Positions 11,324-22,889 of a DNA stretch of 64,000 nt are shown piece by piece. Where the stretch lies: positions 1,116,001 to 1,180,000 of the forward strand of contig CM049987.1 of assembly GCA_016630955.3 (NCBI GenBank). Direction: 5' to 3'. Each line of letters starts with the position of its first letter. The stretch's first letter is position 1. The DNA is from Didymella arachidicola. Its lineage: Eukaryota; Ascomycota; Dothideomycetes; Pleosporales; Didymellaceae. Made by a program: the position numbers and the translations under genes. The notes below the pieces were generated by a model. The model saw only the letters and a program-made list of their open reading frames with translations. It was not told the DNA's origin and did not search any database.

Positions 11324-11459
11324 TAGTACCTACAGCACGCAATGCGCATGATACCAGAGCATATGCTGAGTGTTGCGCAGAGCTTGAGCTGTGTGAAGGC
11401 GAAGTACCTCTTGTATTTCTCGTCACGGCGGCCTTCTCGCCACTCAGGGAGGGACGTTA
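11324..11459 (-). repeat. Right terminal inverted repeat of the 919-bp element
   Basis: 136 bp, identical to the reverse complement of 10541-10676. It ends CTCAGGGAGGGACGTTA. Confidence 0.9.
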
Positions 11460-12083
11460 AATTAGTTACTGAACAGCTTCTCGTAGCAGGCGTCATTTAC
11501 CCGTAACAACGTCAGTGCCAAAATACAGGATATCTTGCAACGTCCGTGCATTAGCGGTGAGAGCTGCACTATAATACATTCAAGCGTAAAAACACCACAC
11601 ACAGCGAGAACTTAATTTTTGGAATTCCCGTCACAAAGACGTGCAAAAACGTCTGCCAGAGGCCGCAACGTTCTCTACAGGCCACCACACGTCCCTCCGT
11701 GTGGATTTGGTACATGTAGAGTCTCTGTTGCGCCCCTGGCAGACACGGACAAACAAACTCTGCGAGCAAGTTACTTAAAATGACACGTCCACCAAATGCA
11801 GCGGCAGCCATCTAGCCACGGCACAGCAACGCGAGACGCGACGACGGAGCCCAGACACCCCCTGAGCATCATGGTCGCAATACACACAACAGTCACCGAT
11901 GGGCTTCCTGGTCAGCCCATCACCATCCGACAATGTCTGCGACGTCCCGTATCGACGAGCCCTTGGGCTGAACAGTATCATCTCTCACGCGAATCTCTTC
12001 ACAGACACCCCGGCATGCTACCACCGGTGCCCAAACATACTTACTGATCACCAGACAGCCTCATCCACTGTCGCCCCCACCCT

Positions 12084-12114
12084 TGCGTCGAAGGAGTGGT
12101 CCCCCTTCGACGCA
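12084..12114. repeat. Short perfect inverted repeat (hairpin)
   Basis: Arms 12084-12094 and 12104-12114 pair perfectly over 11 bp with a 9-nt loop. It is not next to a gene end that would make it an obvious terminator; it may be a remnant of a mobile element. Confidence 0.6.
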
Positions 12115-12706
12115 GCTCGACAAGGTCTGAGGAGATTCGCATGGGAGCTCTCATGCTCAGTAAGCTCGACGACACGCACGAGCGGAGCATCGCTCTCGTA
12201 GAGCTGCGTCGCGACACAATGCTGCTGCCGTTGCGCCCGGTGGCAGGTCACACCACACACCATGGCTACATAGGAACCTAGTGGGAGGCAACAAAACACA
12301 AAGAAACAAGAACGACGGAACTTAAACCAAGCCCTGGGGGCACGAGGGCAGGTGCAAATAGACGAAGCCGAGCATTAGGGGGAGACTGAAGGTACAGCGG
12401 ACGCGACACACGAGGCAACGCGCCTCTACGAGCCTTGAACCAACGGTATACATATACGACTTCGAGTGCGGCACACACGGATACAACAGTTTGAGGAACA
12501 CACACACAGGCAAATACGTCACTTCTAGAGACGAAATGTACATAGTCGTAGATAGAAGACAGACAACGGCAGGCCTCTGGGGACAGATGGCTCTTTCGAG
12601 AGTGAAGTGGGGCGGTGCAGATTCACGTCCGCACCGTGTCGGCTGTCTGCCACGCCTGTCACTCCGGGCATAGCTGCGCAGTACGCGGCTGAAACCGAGT
12701 AGGAAT

Positions 12707-12728
12707 CAAACAAACAAACAAACAAACA
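12707..12728. repeat. (CAAA)n microsatellite
   Basis: Five tandem CAAA units plus a partial one, in non-coding sequence. Confidence 0.85.
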
Positions 12729-12887
12729 TTCAAGCGTAGCGAATGACCACACCTCAACTCGCTCAAAAACGTGCCAGTAATCGCGATTAAACTATTAATA
12801 CTGATCTTGAATGACTGCACTCGGAAACAGTTAGATAGTTGCAGAAGCGCATCTCTGCAAATCAGGCTGCCATAAATTCTTGCGCCC

Positions 12888-15800
12888 CTACCGCCTCACA
12901 TGCGAATGTCTCGTGCGTTTTCTGCCTAGTTTTTCACCTTCTCTATGAAACCTGACACGCTTGGGTGGCCTTGCCGGAAGAAGTTTTTCGTTTCCAAGAC
13001 CATCATGCTCTATCGTACCGAAAGGACTGTCAAGGCGCTGGAGACACATCAACTTCTCGAGAGTGGTTGGAAATCCACTGATCTCTCTCGAAACAGACGT
13101 TATACCGCGTACAGACATGGGGATCACATCGTCCATTCTGATGACTGTGAAAATCACCCGCTTCTGAAACGGTACCCCACTCTGAGGCATCTGATCAACG
13201 CATCGAACCGGGGTACCTTGTATGTAGAAATACGCTGATGTAGCTACCAGTCGATTGTACAAATACTTCAGCCCGTTGGGGATAAGATCTAGCCGACAAA
13301 AGATATTGCCCTCGCACAGATATTGACGCCCGTCGTATCTCGGCATTGTCTCAAGTTCAAAGTAGAACATCGATGACATCATGGAGTCGAGAATGGCGTT
13401 AATTGTGTTGTTGTCCGCCGCTAGATTTTGGGCTGCCTTGTGCTTCAGTCGCGGTATTTCAGCTGCACTATCTAGGCTCGATTCTTCTCCAGAGAGTGAA
13501 ATATTGAGCCGATGGAATCTATGGCGAAGGTGTAGCGGCTGGGAGTTGAAGAACTCGATCCACGCTGCCTGAGCGTCCATACTGTCCATGAATATTTTCC
13601 ATAAACGCGATACGAATTGAACAGCTTTCGATCCTGAGACCAGAGAGCTTACAAGAGAAGTTCTTAAATTTGGGCTTCCGCATGTGCTTGATGCAGTTCC
13701 GGTGCCTAGCGACAGAAGAAAGTCTGGGTCAGGCCGATATGGCCAGAGATATTTGACCTCCCACGTAGCCAAGCTTGCAGGCATGTTGTGCTTCACTCCG
13801 CCATCGTGAACAAGCAGAGAGCCAATATTGACAGGCGGAAAATACCTAAGCAGTATCAGACTTGTGTGACTAAGGGAAGGTGAGGAAAGCACAAAACTTA
13901 CCCTGGTGCGGCTGAAGTGCAGGTCGCCGCTTGCCCGACTGTAATGTCGTCTTCTGCTTTGCCTGCACGCTCAAGATCATATCCTACATATGATGTTAGT
14001 AATAGCTCTGCTGGATTGCCTGCGGTCTTACCCATACTTGCTGGTCGTTTGCCACCATTGTAATTCGCAATCAGCCGGGCCAAAGAGCGTTTGATTTCGG
14101 TAGTTGTAACTGCAACTTTACTGTCCGTTTTCAACGGATTGAACATTTTTACAGGTCTGTTGCAAGTTGATTTGAAGGCTTGTTCAATAGCCTTGGAATC
14201 GTATTTGCCATCCCGGATGAGAGCAGATAGGAAAGATCTTGGTTTACCGAAAGTCTCGGAGGCAGTGTCTTCAAACTCTTTGATGGCGGTATCTGCTCCC
14301 CATTGCAGTAAGAAGATGCTTATTGCAACCAAACCGCCTGGCAGTATCAGTCAAATGCTCGCTTCTCAGGTCAAGTTGGGGCTTACCAGTTGATGTACCA
14401 ATCACATAATCGAAGTGATCTCTGATTGGGCACCCAAACTCAATCAGGGCTCTTTCGAGATGTTCCAAAGCCTTTAACGGAACTATGCCTCGAACTCCTC
14501 CACCATCGATACTAAGCACGCGAATCCCTGCCGTCGGAGGAATGTACCGGAAGATACAGTCCTGTTGGAACACCCCGCAAAGAATGCACTCGGAAACTTC
14601 ATACGTGGACTTGTTCGTCTTAGAACGCGTGCCAAATATCCTGATACATGGGTCACACAAGGCATGCCCACACGCGAGGACTTTTTCAGGCATTCGCATA
14701 AAGCAACAAAAACACGACTGATGACTTCGTATATCCGCAAAGTGCGGGTGGAGTTGGCGCAATCGTTGTTGGTGTACATCCCGGGCGCTCTTCCTTCCTA
14801 AGGTGAGATCCTTGAACGCATCGTTAAACTCTTCTAGGACATGAACAACGAAGTTGCGCTGGATCAAGGCAAGCGGCGAGTAATGAGAAACTGCATGCAT
14901 GCAAGCTTTCCTAAAATATTCGCCATAGAGACGTTTCGGTGCAAAGACTGAGTGTGGTGAGTTGACTACCCTTGAACAAAGGCTCATACTTACAGTGCGC
15001 AGATGGTGGATAACTCGAAAACAGAAGGGCTGATCCTATCACAGGTGCTGCTATATGCCAAAGCCAAGACTCCGAGGGCATTTGATTTAGGAAGTCAGTC
15101 ACGCAATGCTCAAGTAGATCGGTGGAAAATCCCTGAGGCCGAGACACCTTAGTGAATGAGAAGCGCTGGGGTTTGTTGTCATCAGCAACGCTGAGTAGCT
15201 GCAGCGCCTGTTTTGTGAGCGCATCAATATGTGCAACACTGAATTCCAGTTGCAAGTCCTTCCTTTCGTTTTGAGGTACTCGAGACATTGCTAGAAGCCG
15301 CTCCATCACTGCATGTGCTCGCGTCAAGTCGTCGGCGCGATTGTGCGCACGTCGAAGACCGATCACTTCGATACTCCTGAATCGACGATGTATGATGCGC
15401 TGGACATCAGCAGCGTTGGCAGAACCCATTGTCTGTTGCATCGCTTTATGCAGAAGGTCGAGCATGTCAAGTAAAGCAATGTTGGGATCGAAGGCGCTCG
15501 TGATCTTGTCCACGACAAGTAGAACGCGGGGGAGAGCTGACGTGTCAGGCATCATCTCGCGACGCGTAATCTGCGCCGCCAGCCAGTGTGCGGCGGCTAG
15601 CGGACTGCCAAGATCACCAACGAAACAGCAAATCACACTGGAGAATTGCGCGAACACAGAACCACAAAGGACGGCATTAATGTCTTCAGTGGGAACTGAG
15701 ACCGGCCATGTCGATGTAGGTGTGGTGCAGTTATCGCTCAAGGAATCCGGATCGGGCTCCCCGGTTTGTAGGCCGCTGTCGATGACCAGAATTGATTTCG

Positions 15801-16029
15801 GTTCCTGCCGCGATCGAATGGTCCACAGATGCACCTGCTTGTGTACGGGGACTTGAGGGCCGCCCTCGAGTAGATCATCAAGAATGACACTTTTGGTGTT
15901 CTTCCCCACCATCGTCCACACGCATGGTTTTTTGTTCCACCATGCAGAATCGTCGAAGGATGGCCGACGGTGGACTAGCTTGTTGCTGTCTTTCGAAGCG
16001 ACGAAGGCGATCCAGGGCACCATTGTCAT
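12888..16029 (-). CDS. RING-finger patatin-like phospholipase (PLP)
   Basis: Five exons on the minus strand: 16029-14994, 14947-14387, 14337-14032, 13983-13902 and 13845-12888. They give 980 residues; introns are 46, 49, 48 and 56 bp, and the 48-bp one has a perfect TACTAAC branch site. The N-terminal 400 residues are a fungal PLP-type region with an ILVIDSGLQTGEPDP motif. A RING-like zinc finger follows (from about 424: CFCCF.., CGHALCDPC, CILC). The patatin domain has the oxyanion loop DGGGVRG (about 493), the nucleophile elbow GTSTG (about 529, split by an intron) and the catalytic Asp in HDGG (about 675). Patatins hydrolyse acyl esters of phospholipids. The Ser-Asp dyad is intact, so activity is expected. 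PLP genes are recurrent Starship cargo, and some fungal patatins take part in NLR-linked cell death. An in-frame TAG directly precedes ATG 16029, which fixes the start. It is divergent from the DUF3723 gene. Confidence 0.9.
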
Positions 16030-16265
16030 CTAGAGGTGGACCGCTTGACCGAATACCATCGTCTTCGCTGGGGGGTTTTATGGTGCCTTACCTGGCCCCT
16101 GCGCGGTGGTCCGACCACTGTCTGCCGCTTTCACGATTCAGGATCTACAAAGTCGGACTCCCGCAACCGGGGCCAGTCTACCTGAATCAAGGTTTAGGCT
16201 ACCAGGCCAGTAGAACTTATGAGAGTTGGCTCATCGTTCCCACACACTCATCACAAGTCGAGGTC
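16030..16265. promoter_or_regulatory. Shared divergent promoter of the PLP and DUF3723 genes
   Basis: 236 bp separate the two divergent start codons, so both promoters must lie here or overlap the other gene's 5' end. No clear TATA box was identified. The arrangement would allow co-regulation of the two cargo genes; this is inference. Confidence 0.5.
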
Positions 16266-19192
16266 ATGGCTAACAATGTTGACATTGAGCTTGCAAATCT
16301 AAAGAGTGAAAGCTATCGGGGCATCGCCCGCGTACCACTTAGAGCTCTGAACTTTGAGCACAGTCTCGTACAGCGGCAACACCGTGAACTCTCGTACCAG
16401 AATGTCCGTCGACTTGAGAGGATCTATGAACATAGTGGTTGTCTACGATTCGAGGCAGACAACGTCATCAATGCCATTGTCGCTGACGATGACCTCGTTG
16501 AGGTACTTTCTTTGGCAGGTCACAGCAGCGATGCGTTTCAGTCCATTCAATGGCCTCGGGATGCGCCAAGCTTGGATCTTGGCCGAGTGAGGTGTCTTTC
16601 AGGTTTGCACCGCATCGAAGCGGCGAAGAGATTCTTGAATGAGAACGACAAGTGGTGGGTAGTCAGACTGTTTTCTGACAGTATGTACCACTCCAAACGT
16701 TGCATTGTCGGATCTATTAACCAGCGCAGCAACACCCCAGCCAATCCTTACTCGCATCATCGAGTCGTACATGCACGAGCAAAAGCCGGCTGATGGGGAG
16801 GTTTTCCGCAAAATACGGCTTTATCACCGTGCGAACGATGAAGTGTCGGAAAACCGATGGTGGGCTTGTCTAGATTGCTCCAAACTGAAGGACTTACGCC
16901 AATTAATCAAGAGAACCCGGCTGGCAGCAGCGTTTGACGAGCTTATAGACATACCTGGATTGTGGGCACGTCTCCAGTTAGGAGCCTTGCACCGACTGCT
17001 CGCACTTAAATGTGATGAGGTACGTAGATCCTACGTCCATGGAGCGTTGAGACCAGATATGACTAACTCAGAAAGGAAATGATCCTGTACCTTGAACATG
17101 TGGCTCGGAATTGGCGTAAGATTCTACGCAACGGTGAAACGGATATGCCGGGCTCAGTGGTAGATTCGAGCACCGTACAGCAGCTAGAGTTACTGAGCCC
17201 AGGCTCCTCAATCGTCGAAACAGAGCTGCTACGTGATATGATGGAGCGGAAAGCTCTTTTTCCATCACAAACCGATCCAGAGATCAGAGACGCATTGTTC
17301 AACAACATATCTGGACTCCCTGGCCTGATTCCATCACTCCATACTTTCTTTGAGATGTTAAAATTCATAGAGCCAATATGCACAGTACTCAGGCAGCTAA
17401 TGGGGAAAGACAAGATGAAGGGAACGATACGATCTACGCTGATGGGCTATTACTTCAGGCCCGAACGAGTCTTAGTCCAAGTGACTGAGTCCCTTGAGAC
17501 TGCGGTCGATCTGCCAACAGGGGCGTATGAATTGTCGAAACTACTCGCCTACGCTGAGCTATGGGCATATTGTGGTCGTCACATAGATGACCTGGTGTCG
17601 TTCACGCCAAGAAAGGAGACCGGTGAAGCGCGACCTGCTGTCAAGTCTCGTAACCCTGTCGCATGGCAACAACTGGCTGCTTTTGCCTTGTCCAGGGGCT
17701 TTAAGCTCCCTCATGCTGAGCAATTAGCAAGGAGTGATTCTCGAGCAGAGCTTGCCTTAGAATATCTTCGGCGGGCTAATCCAACAATCACCCATTTCGG
17801 CCGTGACCATATAGAACGAGTCAGGGATGCAAGCCAACCTTTGGATCAGGCCTCGTTATCTAGTTTCTTGGAAGATACTGAAGTTATTGATATGGAAAGA
17901 CGACTTGGCCGTCCTTTTGCCCGCGATTTCGAGAAGGACAAGTCTCTGCTATTCATCCCGCGCCTTTTTGCGGTTCCAAACGGGCAGACAAGGATAACTC
18001 ACACAATGGCTAGGCGGGATCTTCTAGATATAATCTTCGGGCCGTTAGGTGATCTAGTAAGTTGCCTCTTTAATGAGTTTGAAGACACGCTGATCCTCAG
18101 TAGCTCGAAGAGCTTGATATAGACGTGTATTTCTCTTCACTGTCAGGTTCGAATACGCCTGAGACAGCGGATGATACAATAAATGTCGACCATGACATGC
18201 AGACTGATTCTCCGCGCCACGGGCCATCGGAGGAACTATGGGCAGAACGACTTGATGCTTGCACGCGAGAGAAAGATGCGCTACTTACCAGGAAACAAGC
18301 GGAATGTGACAAGCTTAGGAGCGAGACTATCACATTGAGACATGAGAAAGGCCATCTGCACACTGAACTTGATCAGCTCAGAAGGCAAATCACATTGCTC
18401 CAAGAAAAACACGCCAAGGTGAAGCAGGATTTTAAGCGTGCTGTAGAGAGAAACAAGAGGTCCCCGATGAGACTGAGCGTGAATAAGAGCAGGCGGAGCA
18501 ATATCGCCTTGCTCGCTACGAGAGCATCCAGGATGTTTGAGTCATCTCCCTCCGTTGCCACTTCACCGCAAGATAGCGCGGCTGAGCGTCCAACGCTAGC
18601 AAATGTCTCGGAGGATGCCCCACAAATTGGACCCATTGAGCAAACCTGGACGGAGCCGCTTGACGGGGCGTTGGAATTGTTTTTTGTCACGTCTGTTGAT
18701 CCGCAAGGGACCTTCAAGGGTTTCAGTTATCGGGTTTCAGGCGACGATGGCTCCATGGCGCTCATAGATACTAATCGAATCCTGGGCATAGTCAGGGAAC
18801 AACTTGGTGGAGCATTCGCATTGTGTGCACCTGATCGGAGGCGGATAGCTTTCATCGAACAAAGACCCGGTAATGCGCAGCCTGCCTTGATCGCTACACT
18901 ACAGCAAACGCGAACGCTTTTAATCGGCGCGGAGGCGACGATAGAAGCACTTACGTCTCAAGGGACGACTGCGTCATCTAGTATCATCTCGCAGATGGTA
19001 ACCACTTATGAAACCTTACGCCGCGAAAGTGCATCACTGCAGATTCCCCCAAGGAAGGGAATCTCAACAGATGATAAACATCGAAATCAAAGGCGGGTTA
19101 TTGTAGACAAAGCTGCCCTTGCTACACTGAGAGATCATGATAGTAGCGAGGGAAGCAGCGACGATGACTTACCTCGGAAAAGACAGCATTGA
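16266..19192 (+). CDS. DUF3723-family protein (Starship-associated cargo)
   Basis: Four exons (16266-16680, 16730-17019, 17076-18056, 18104-19192; introns of 49, 56 and 47 bp) give 924 residues. The N-terminal part carries the DUF3723 signature: GIARVPLRAL near residue 20, then NVRRLERIYEHSGCLR, GLHRIEAAKRFL and, after the first intron, DGEVFRKIRLYHR. A coiled coil lies at about 600-690, rich in Lys/Glu/Arg. The C-terminal part has a small unnamed region (GFSYRVSGDDGSMALIDTNR) and an acidic/basic tail. DUF3723 has no settled biochemical function. It is one of the families that recur as accessory genes of Starship elements, which fits its place between the captain and the PLP gene. Two acceptors (17075, 18103) were chosen over slightly earlier AGs because only they keep the frame. 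Confidence 0.85.
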
Positions 19193-20121
19193 GACGGCAC
19201 AGATCCACAGGGAGGGAAGACATGAAGTTTTGATTATCTAAGCTGCAGCTGAACCAATGACCTTCTCGTCCACCTGCAACAACTCAACAGCCGGATCCAG
19301 GACCAATCATGCAAGGTTGTCCTTCAGCGGCATACCCTTGCTTGTCCTCAGAGCTGAACACATAGCAACGTCCTTGGTGGCGCACCTCTAGGTGTATGTC
19401 CGTTTTCGACATCTCACAAAGCTGGCTCGCTTTTCTGACCAACGTTGTGAATCGAGCCTGCAGCTTGGGGGATTCATAGAAAATTCGCGGTTTGTTTCGG
19501 AGCCGTTGCTGGACGTGGTCAAGTGGAACGTTTACCTAAATGCTGGGTCAGAAATGTTGAGTCTGATAATCGCAGCTCACGTACCGGATCTGGTGTTGCA
19601 ACTACTTGCGCGATTTCGGCGCTGCGTGTAGGGCGGTGTTCGCCTGCACGTCTCTCTGCAGCTCTCTCTGAAGGTGACCCATCCCATTGTTGCAGCAAAA
19701 CCCGTAATTGAGAGTGCAAGGATTGACGGGAGGGGAGCGGCGAGAGAAGCGGTGGTGTTCGAGGAGAAGGCGCCTCCGTCGCAGCTCGTGCGAAGTGTTG
19801 CCGGCGGGACGCCAGCTTGGCGTCGCGGCGCTCAGCCGGCCGCACGCAATACGCGCGCGTAGGCTGGGCAACAACATCGACCATATCTTGCACGGGGGAA
19901 GACATCATTGGAAGCTTTGTGTTAATGTGGAGTGGATGCGACGCTGTGTGCCCCCCAGGTAGATAAAGACGACACATGATTGCGCCGCAATGGCAAACTG
20001 TTTTCTGTATCGTGACTTAAGAAAACAGAATCCTGCAATCTGTCGACGGAATGCATGGTACCTGTCTTGAATGCTTTGCGTTCTATTCATATCTACTCCC
20101 AAACTCTACTGCACTTCTGTC
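19193..20121. other. Convergent intergenic stretch between DUF3723 and the captain
   Basis: Both neighbouring genes end here. A 152-codon minus-strand frame (19519-19977) has a skewed Arg/Ala/Ser composition and overlaps other frames; I do not count it as a gene. Confidence 0.45.
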
Positions 20122-22889
20122 CTAAGCGCTCGCTTCGCAACTGTGCCCCATTTCGCGCCTTCGTGCTGAGCCGCCACCCAGTCCTACCTCGTCCAAGCCG
20201 CCTTCAGGGGTCTTCCGCTTCCCTGTGGTCCTGCGTGGGCCGAACGAAGGCATGCCATGGACAGTGCCAGCATGGTCCCAGAAGTCAGACTGTGAAGCCA
20301 GGGCAGTCTTGCACTGAGGATGAGGACAGGCTTTAGGGAATTGTTCCTTTGCTACATGTCTTATGACATGTGTGTGAAAGTCGTACACGTCGTGGAACTG
20401 CATAAAACGCTCTGACAGCGGTGCATGAGAGCCCAGGCAGAAGAGGCAATGGCCAGCGACTATAACCACACCGCGCTCCTTAATCATCCCACAAAAGCCA
20501 TTTAGCCGCTGGAGATGTGAATTGTGCAGATGGGCGTCCCACATGCGGTCAGAGTGGCACCATGCGTCGTGTTCGTAGCAATAGTGCATGCTGGTCTGCG
20601 ATGTCCACATACTTGGTATACGATGTTCCTGGGCTATATGCAGAGCAAGGTCCTGTGGATTGGCGAAGCGCTCTTTGTTGGATAGGTAGCATGGCTCCCA
20701 TGACAAGCGACCGTTCTCTTCTTTGAAAACTCTCCATAAGCACTGTCGCGCCTTGCTGACCTCGAGATGCTTTGTTACGTGCTGCAGATGTTTCTTGAAG
20801 CACTTTGGCGTCATCTCAGATTGCTCAATGTCCGATTTGAACTGATGCGTGCAATCCGACCAAAGACAGACGCGCTGTTGCTGCAGTCTGTTGATCTCTT
20901 GGTCTCGAGCCTTCTTCTGCCGTCGAAGGCGTGCGCACTGCAGCAAGTGGGTGTGGAATCGATCGATCTTCTGGAATTTAACAGCGCGTATGCCACAATC
21001 AGGACAGCTATTCTCTGCCGTCGGCTGTGCAGTTCTGTAAGCATAGCGCTTTCGAGCTGGATTTGCGAGTTTGATGAGCGGTGGTAACATTCCGGCAAAG
21101 GTCAGATGGATGTCAGAAGCTTGTTCGTTGCTGAACATCATATCAATGATGACCTTGCGCTCTGGCTCGAACTTGAGCTTTGCTATGAAATATCGACTAG
21201 GCGTCCGAATTGCGTTTGGTAAGACCTCCGAGTCTTGGCTGTCCAGGTCGTTTTGGCTGTCAGGCAACAGCAAATGTGGGCGTTCTAGAAAGGCTTTGTG
21301 ACTTGCCTTGAAGTTTCTATCGCGGCCTTTTCTCCTGAATTGCGCGACTTGAGCCTTTGTCAATTGCTTGGTCGCGATTACATCACGGTCTCGATCATCA
21401 AGGGCTTCAATGAGTTGCTTAGCTCTCATAATCGATGGCTCTGCAAGCGAAGATCCAGGCGGCCTTGGTGCCTGCAGGTTCCTGCTTGCCATCATCGAGG
21501 TGCTCTCTTCGAACATTCCCAGGTTTTGCTCCCGACCCATAACGAGACCTTGTACATCCATCTCGAAGACATCGGAGACGTAGAATTGAGCCGTCTCTAG
21601 GTTCTTGTGACCCAGGGCAGCTTGGACGTGGACTCCTCCAGCGTTTTCTAAGCGAGTTAATTAAGATCAAGAACGAGCTGGCTGACCGTGTACCTACTCA
21701 GGACTGTATGTGCAAAGGCCCGCCGAAAGCAATAAGCACTTAGGTTATCGCCAAACTGAGCCCTAAGACCAACACCCTTCAAGGCCGCGTTGAAACAATC
21801 ATAGGTCCAGATACGTTCCTCGGAGACAGATCCGTCAGGGTTCATCCCACGGAGCACCGGGCGCTCTAGAGCACTGTCGACGTACTGTACACGAGCGAGG
21901 TAGGTACCAGGCGGAGGTGTTACCCTCCGAAGGTCATTGGGAGAGGAAAGATCCTTGAACACCCTATCGGCGAAAGCAAGGGACAGGAACCACGTCACAG
22001 GGCACAAGCACCTCAGCAGTGGTTCCTCGTACAAGATCATGGTCGGACTGTCATGGTTAGCTGTGCGTGTGACTAACGCTGTAGAGGCTCATACGGAGTC
22101 TTCTTGAAGCCACGCTGCCCTTTACGGTTCCTGAGTTTGATGTGGAGGACCCATCCAAGGTAGCTCTCTGTGCGTTGATAGATGAGCTGGACATCTTTGT
22201 AAAGTAGACCCTCATTCGATTGATGCCATGCATCAGACTCAACGACTTCTCCTGGTCGGGCTCCAAGGAGGAGTAGAAGTTGAATCGTGAAGGCCATCTG
22301 GTTGCGCATACGTTGATGGAGCTCTTTATATTCGTCGCAAGCGAACAGGAACTCAATGATATCCACAGCAACGCTCTTGGGCGCTCGTGGTTTTGGACGC
22401 ACGGCAGTTGAGATACGATCATCGCCGATGAGAACTTCCTTAATAAAGTTGTCGATATCTTTGTTCTGATCCTGCGAGTACTGGTACTGGGTATGAATCT
22501 TGATTGCGCGTTTGAGACTCGCAAGACGGTTACGAACAGTGACGTTCGTGATATTTTCCTCAAGGGTACCTTTTCTTGTCCAAGCTAGCCACTCCAGAAA
22601 ACAGGTGATATCATTGACATCAGGGGGTTTAGTAAACACTTGGGGTTCGGTGAACACTTCCTCTGTTGTTGACTCGCCGTGCGCAGCAGTCTTGTAACTA
22701 TCAGCCGCTTAGCGAAGGTATCTGACAAGGTGAAGCGTTATGTTACCCTTTCCATAGCTTGATTGTGCTCTGGTAACTCTCAAAGGCAGCGGGATTCAGG
22801 CGGCGTTTTATGATGTCAAGACTTGGAGGTGACTTTGGGGCTTGCTTTCCACGAGCGCGTTCCCTAAACTTCTCAAAATCGAAACCCAT
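20122..22889 (-). CDS. DUF3435 tyrosine recombinase, Starship 'captain'-type
   Basis: Four exons (22889-22747, 22697-22095, 22047-21698, 21647-20122; introns of 49, 47 and 50 bp) give 873 residues. After an N-terminal SAM-like core come the tyrosine-recombinase residues. Arg is in LLGARPGEVVES (about 195). Arg of box II is in AYCFRRAF (about 357; DUF3435 proteins have Tyr where other recombinases have His). His is in AALGHKNLETAQ (about 379), and the catalytic Tyr is in QFYVSD (about 388). The C-terminal half carries Cys/His-rich zinc fingers (NSCPDCGI; RGVVIVAGHCLFCLG; KACPHPQC), as usual for DUF3435. Captains cut and join DNA to move Starships; they are the outermost 5' gene and read into the element. 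Here transcription runs left, towards the DUF3723, PLP and NLR genes. The third donor (GTAGGT) was chosen because it alone keeps the GHKNLE..FY segment in frame. Confidence 0.88.

Larger units (their letters stand above)
10541..11459. mobile_element. Non-autonomous DNA transposon with perfect 136-bp terminal inverted repeats
   Basis: Bases 10541-10676 and 11324-11459 are exact reverse complements over all 136 positions compared. The termini read TAACGTCCCTCC and GGAGGGACGTTA. If the outer TA is the target duplication, the element is 10543-11457, as expected for a Tc1/mariner-superfamily passenger. The 647-bp interior codes for no transposase, so it would have to be moved in trans. Perfect arm identity suggests a recent insertion or gene conversion. 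The TAACGTCCC..GCGAGAA terminal pattern is also found at the outer ends of the repeat arms at 2409 and 9055. Confidence 0.85.
11460..12887. other. Gene-free stretch with a hairpin and a CAAA microsatellite
   Basis: No convincing gene on either strand; frames are short and overlap on both strands. An 11-bp-arm hairpin lies at 12084-12114 (TGCGTCGAAGG, 9-nt loop, CCTTCGACGCA). A (CAAA)n run occupies about 12707-12728. The right end contains the 3' flank of the patatin gene. Confidence 0.5.
3519..22889 (-). mobile_element. Putative Starship-type giant transposon, minimum extent (left end not found)
   Basis: The block combines a captain-type DUF3435 recombinase at its right margin with DUF3723, patatin and NLR genes, all families known as recurrent Starship cargo. 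The captain points into the block, as in described Starships. Immediately to its right lie the conserved genes PRP18 and SAP18, which fits an insertion edge between 22890 and 23578. The coordinates given are only the span of recognised cargo. The left end may be in 1-3500 or beyond the window. No flanking direct repeat was identified, so the element's borders and intactness remain unproven. Confidence 0.65.

Noticed and set aside
15924..16265. Upstream extension of the DUF3723 frame
   Set aside because: It overlaps the first exon of the divergent PLP gene antisense and lacks DUF3723 similarity; ATG 16266 directly precedes the conserved region.
20122..22889. Reading the captain as a retroviral-type integrase or a Crypton
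   Set aside because: The GARPGE, CFRR and GHKNLE..FY motifs plus the C-terminal HCLFCLG/CPHPQC fingers fit DUF3435 better than either.
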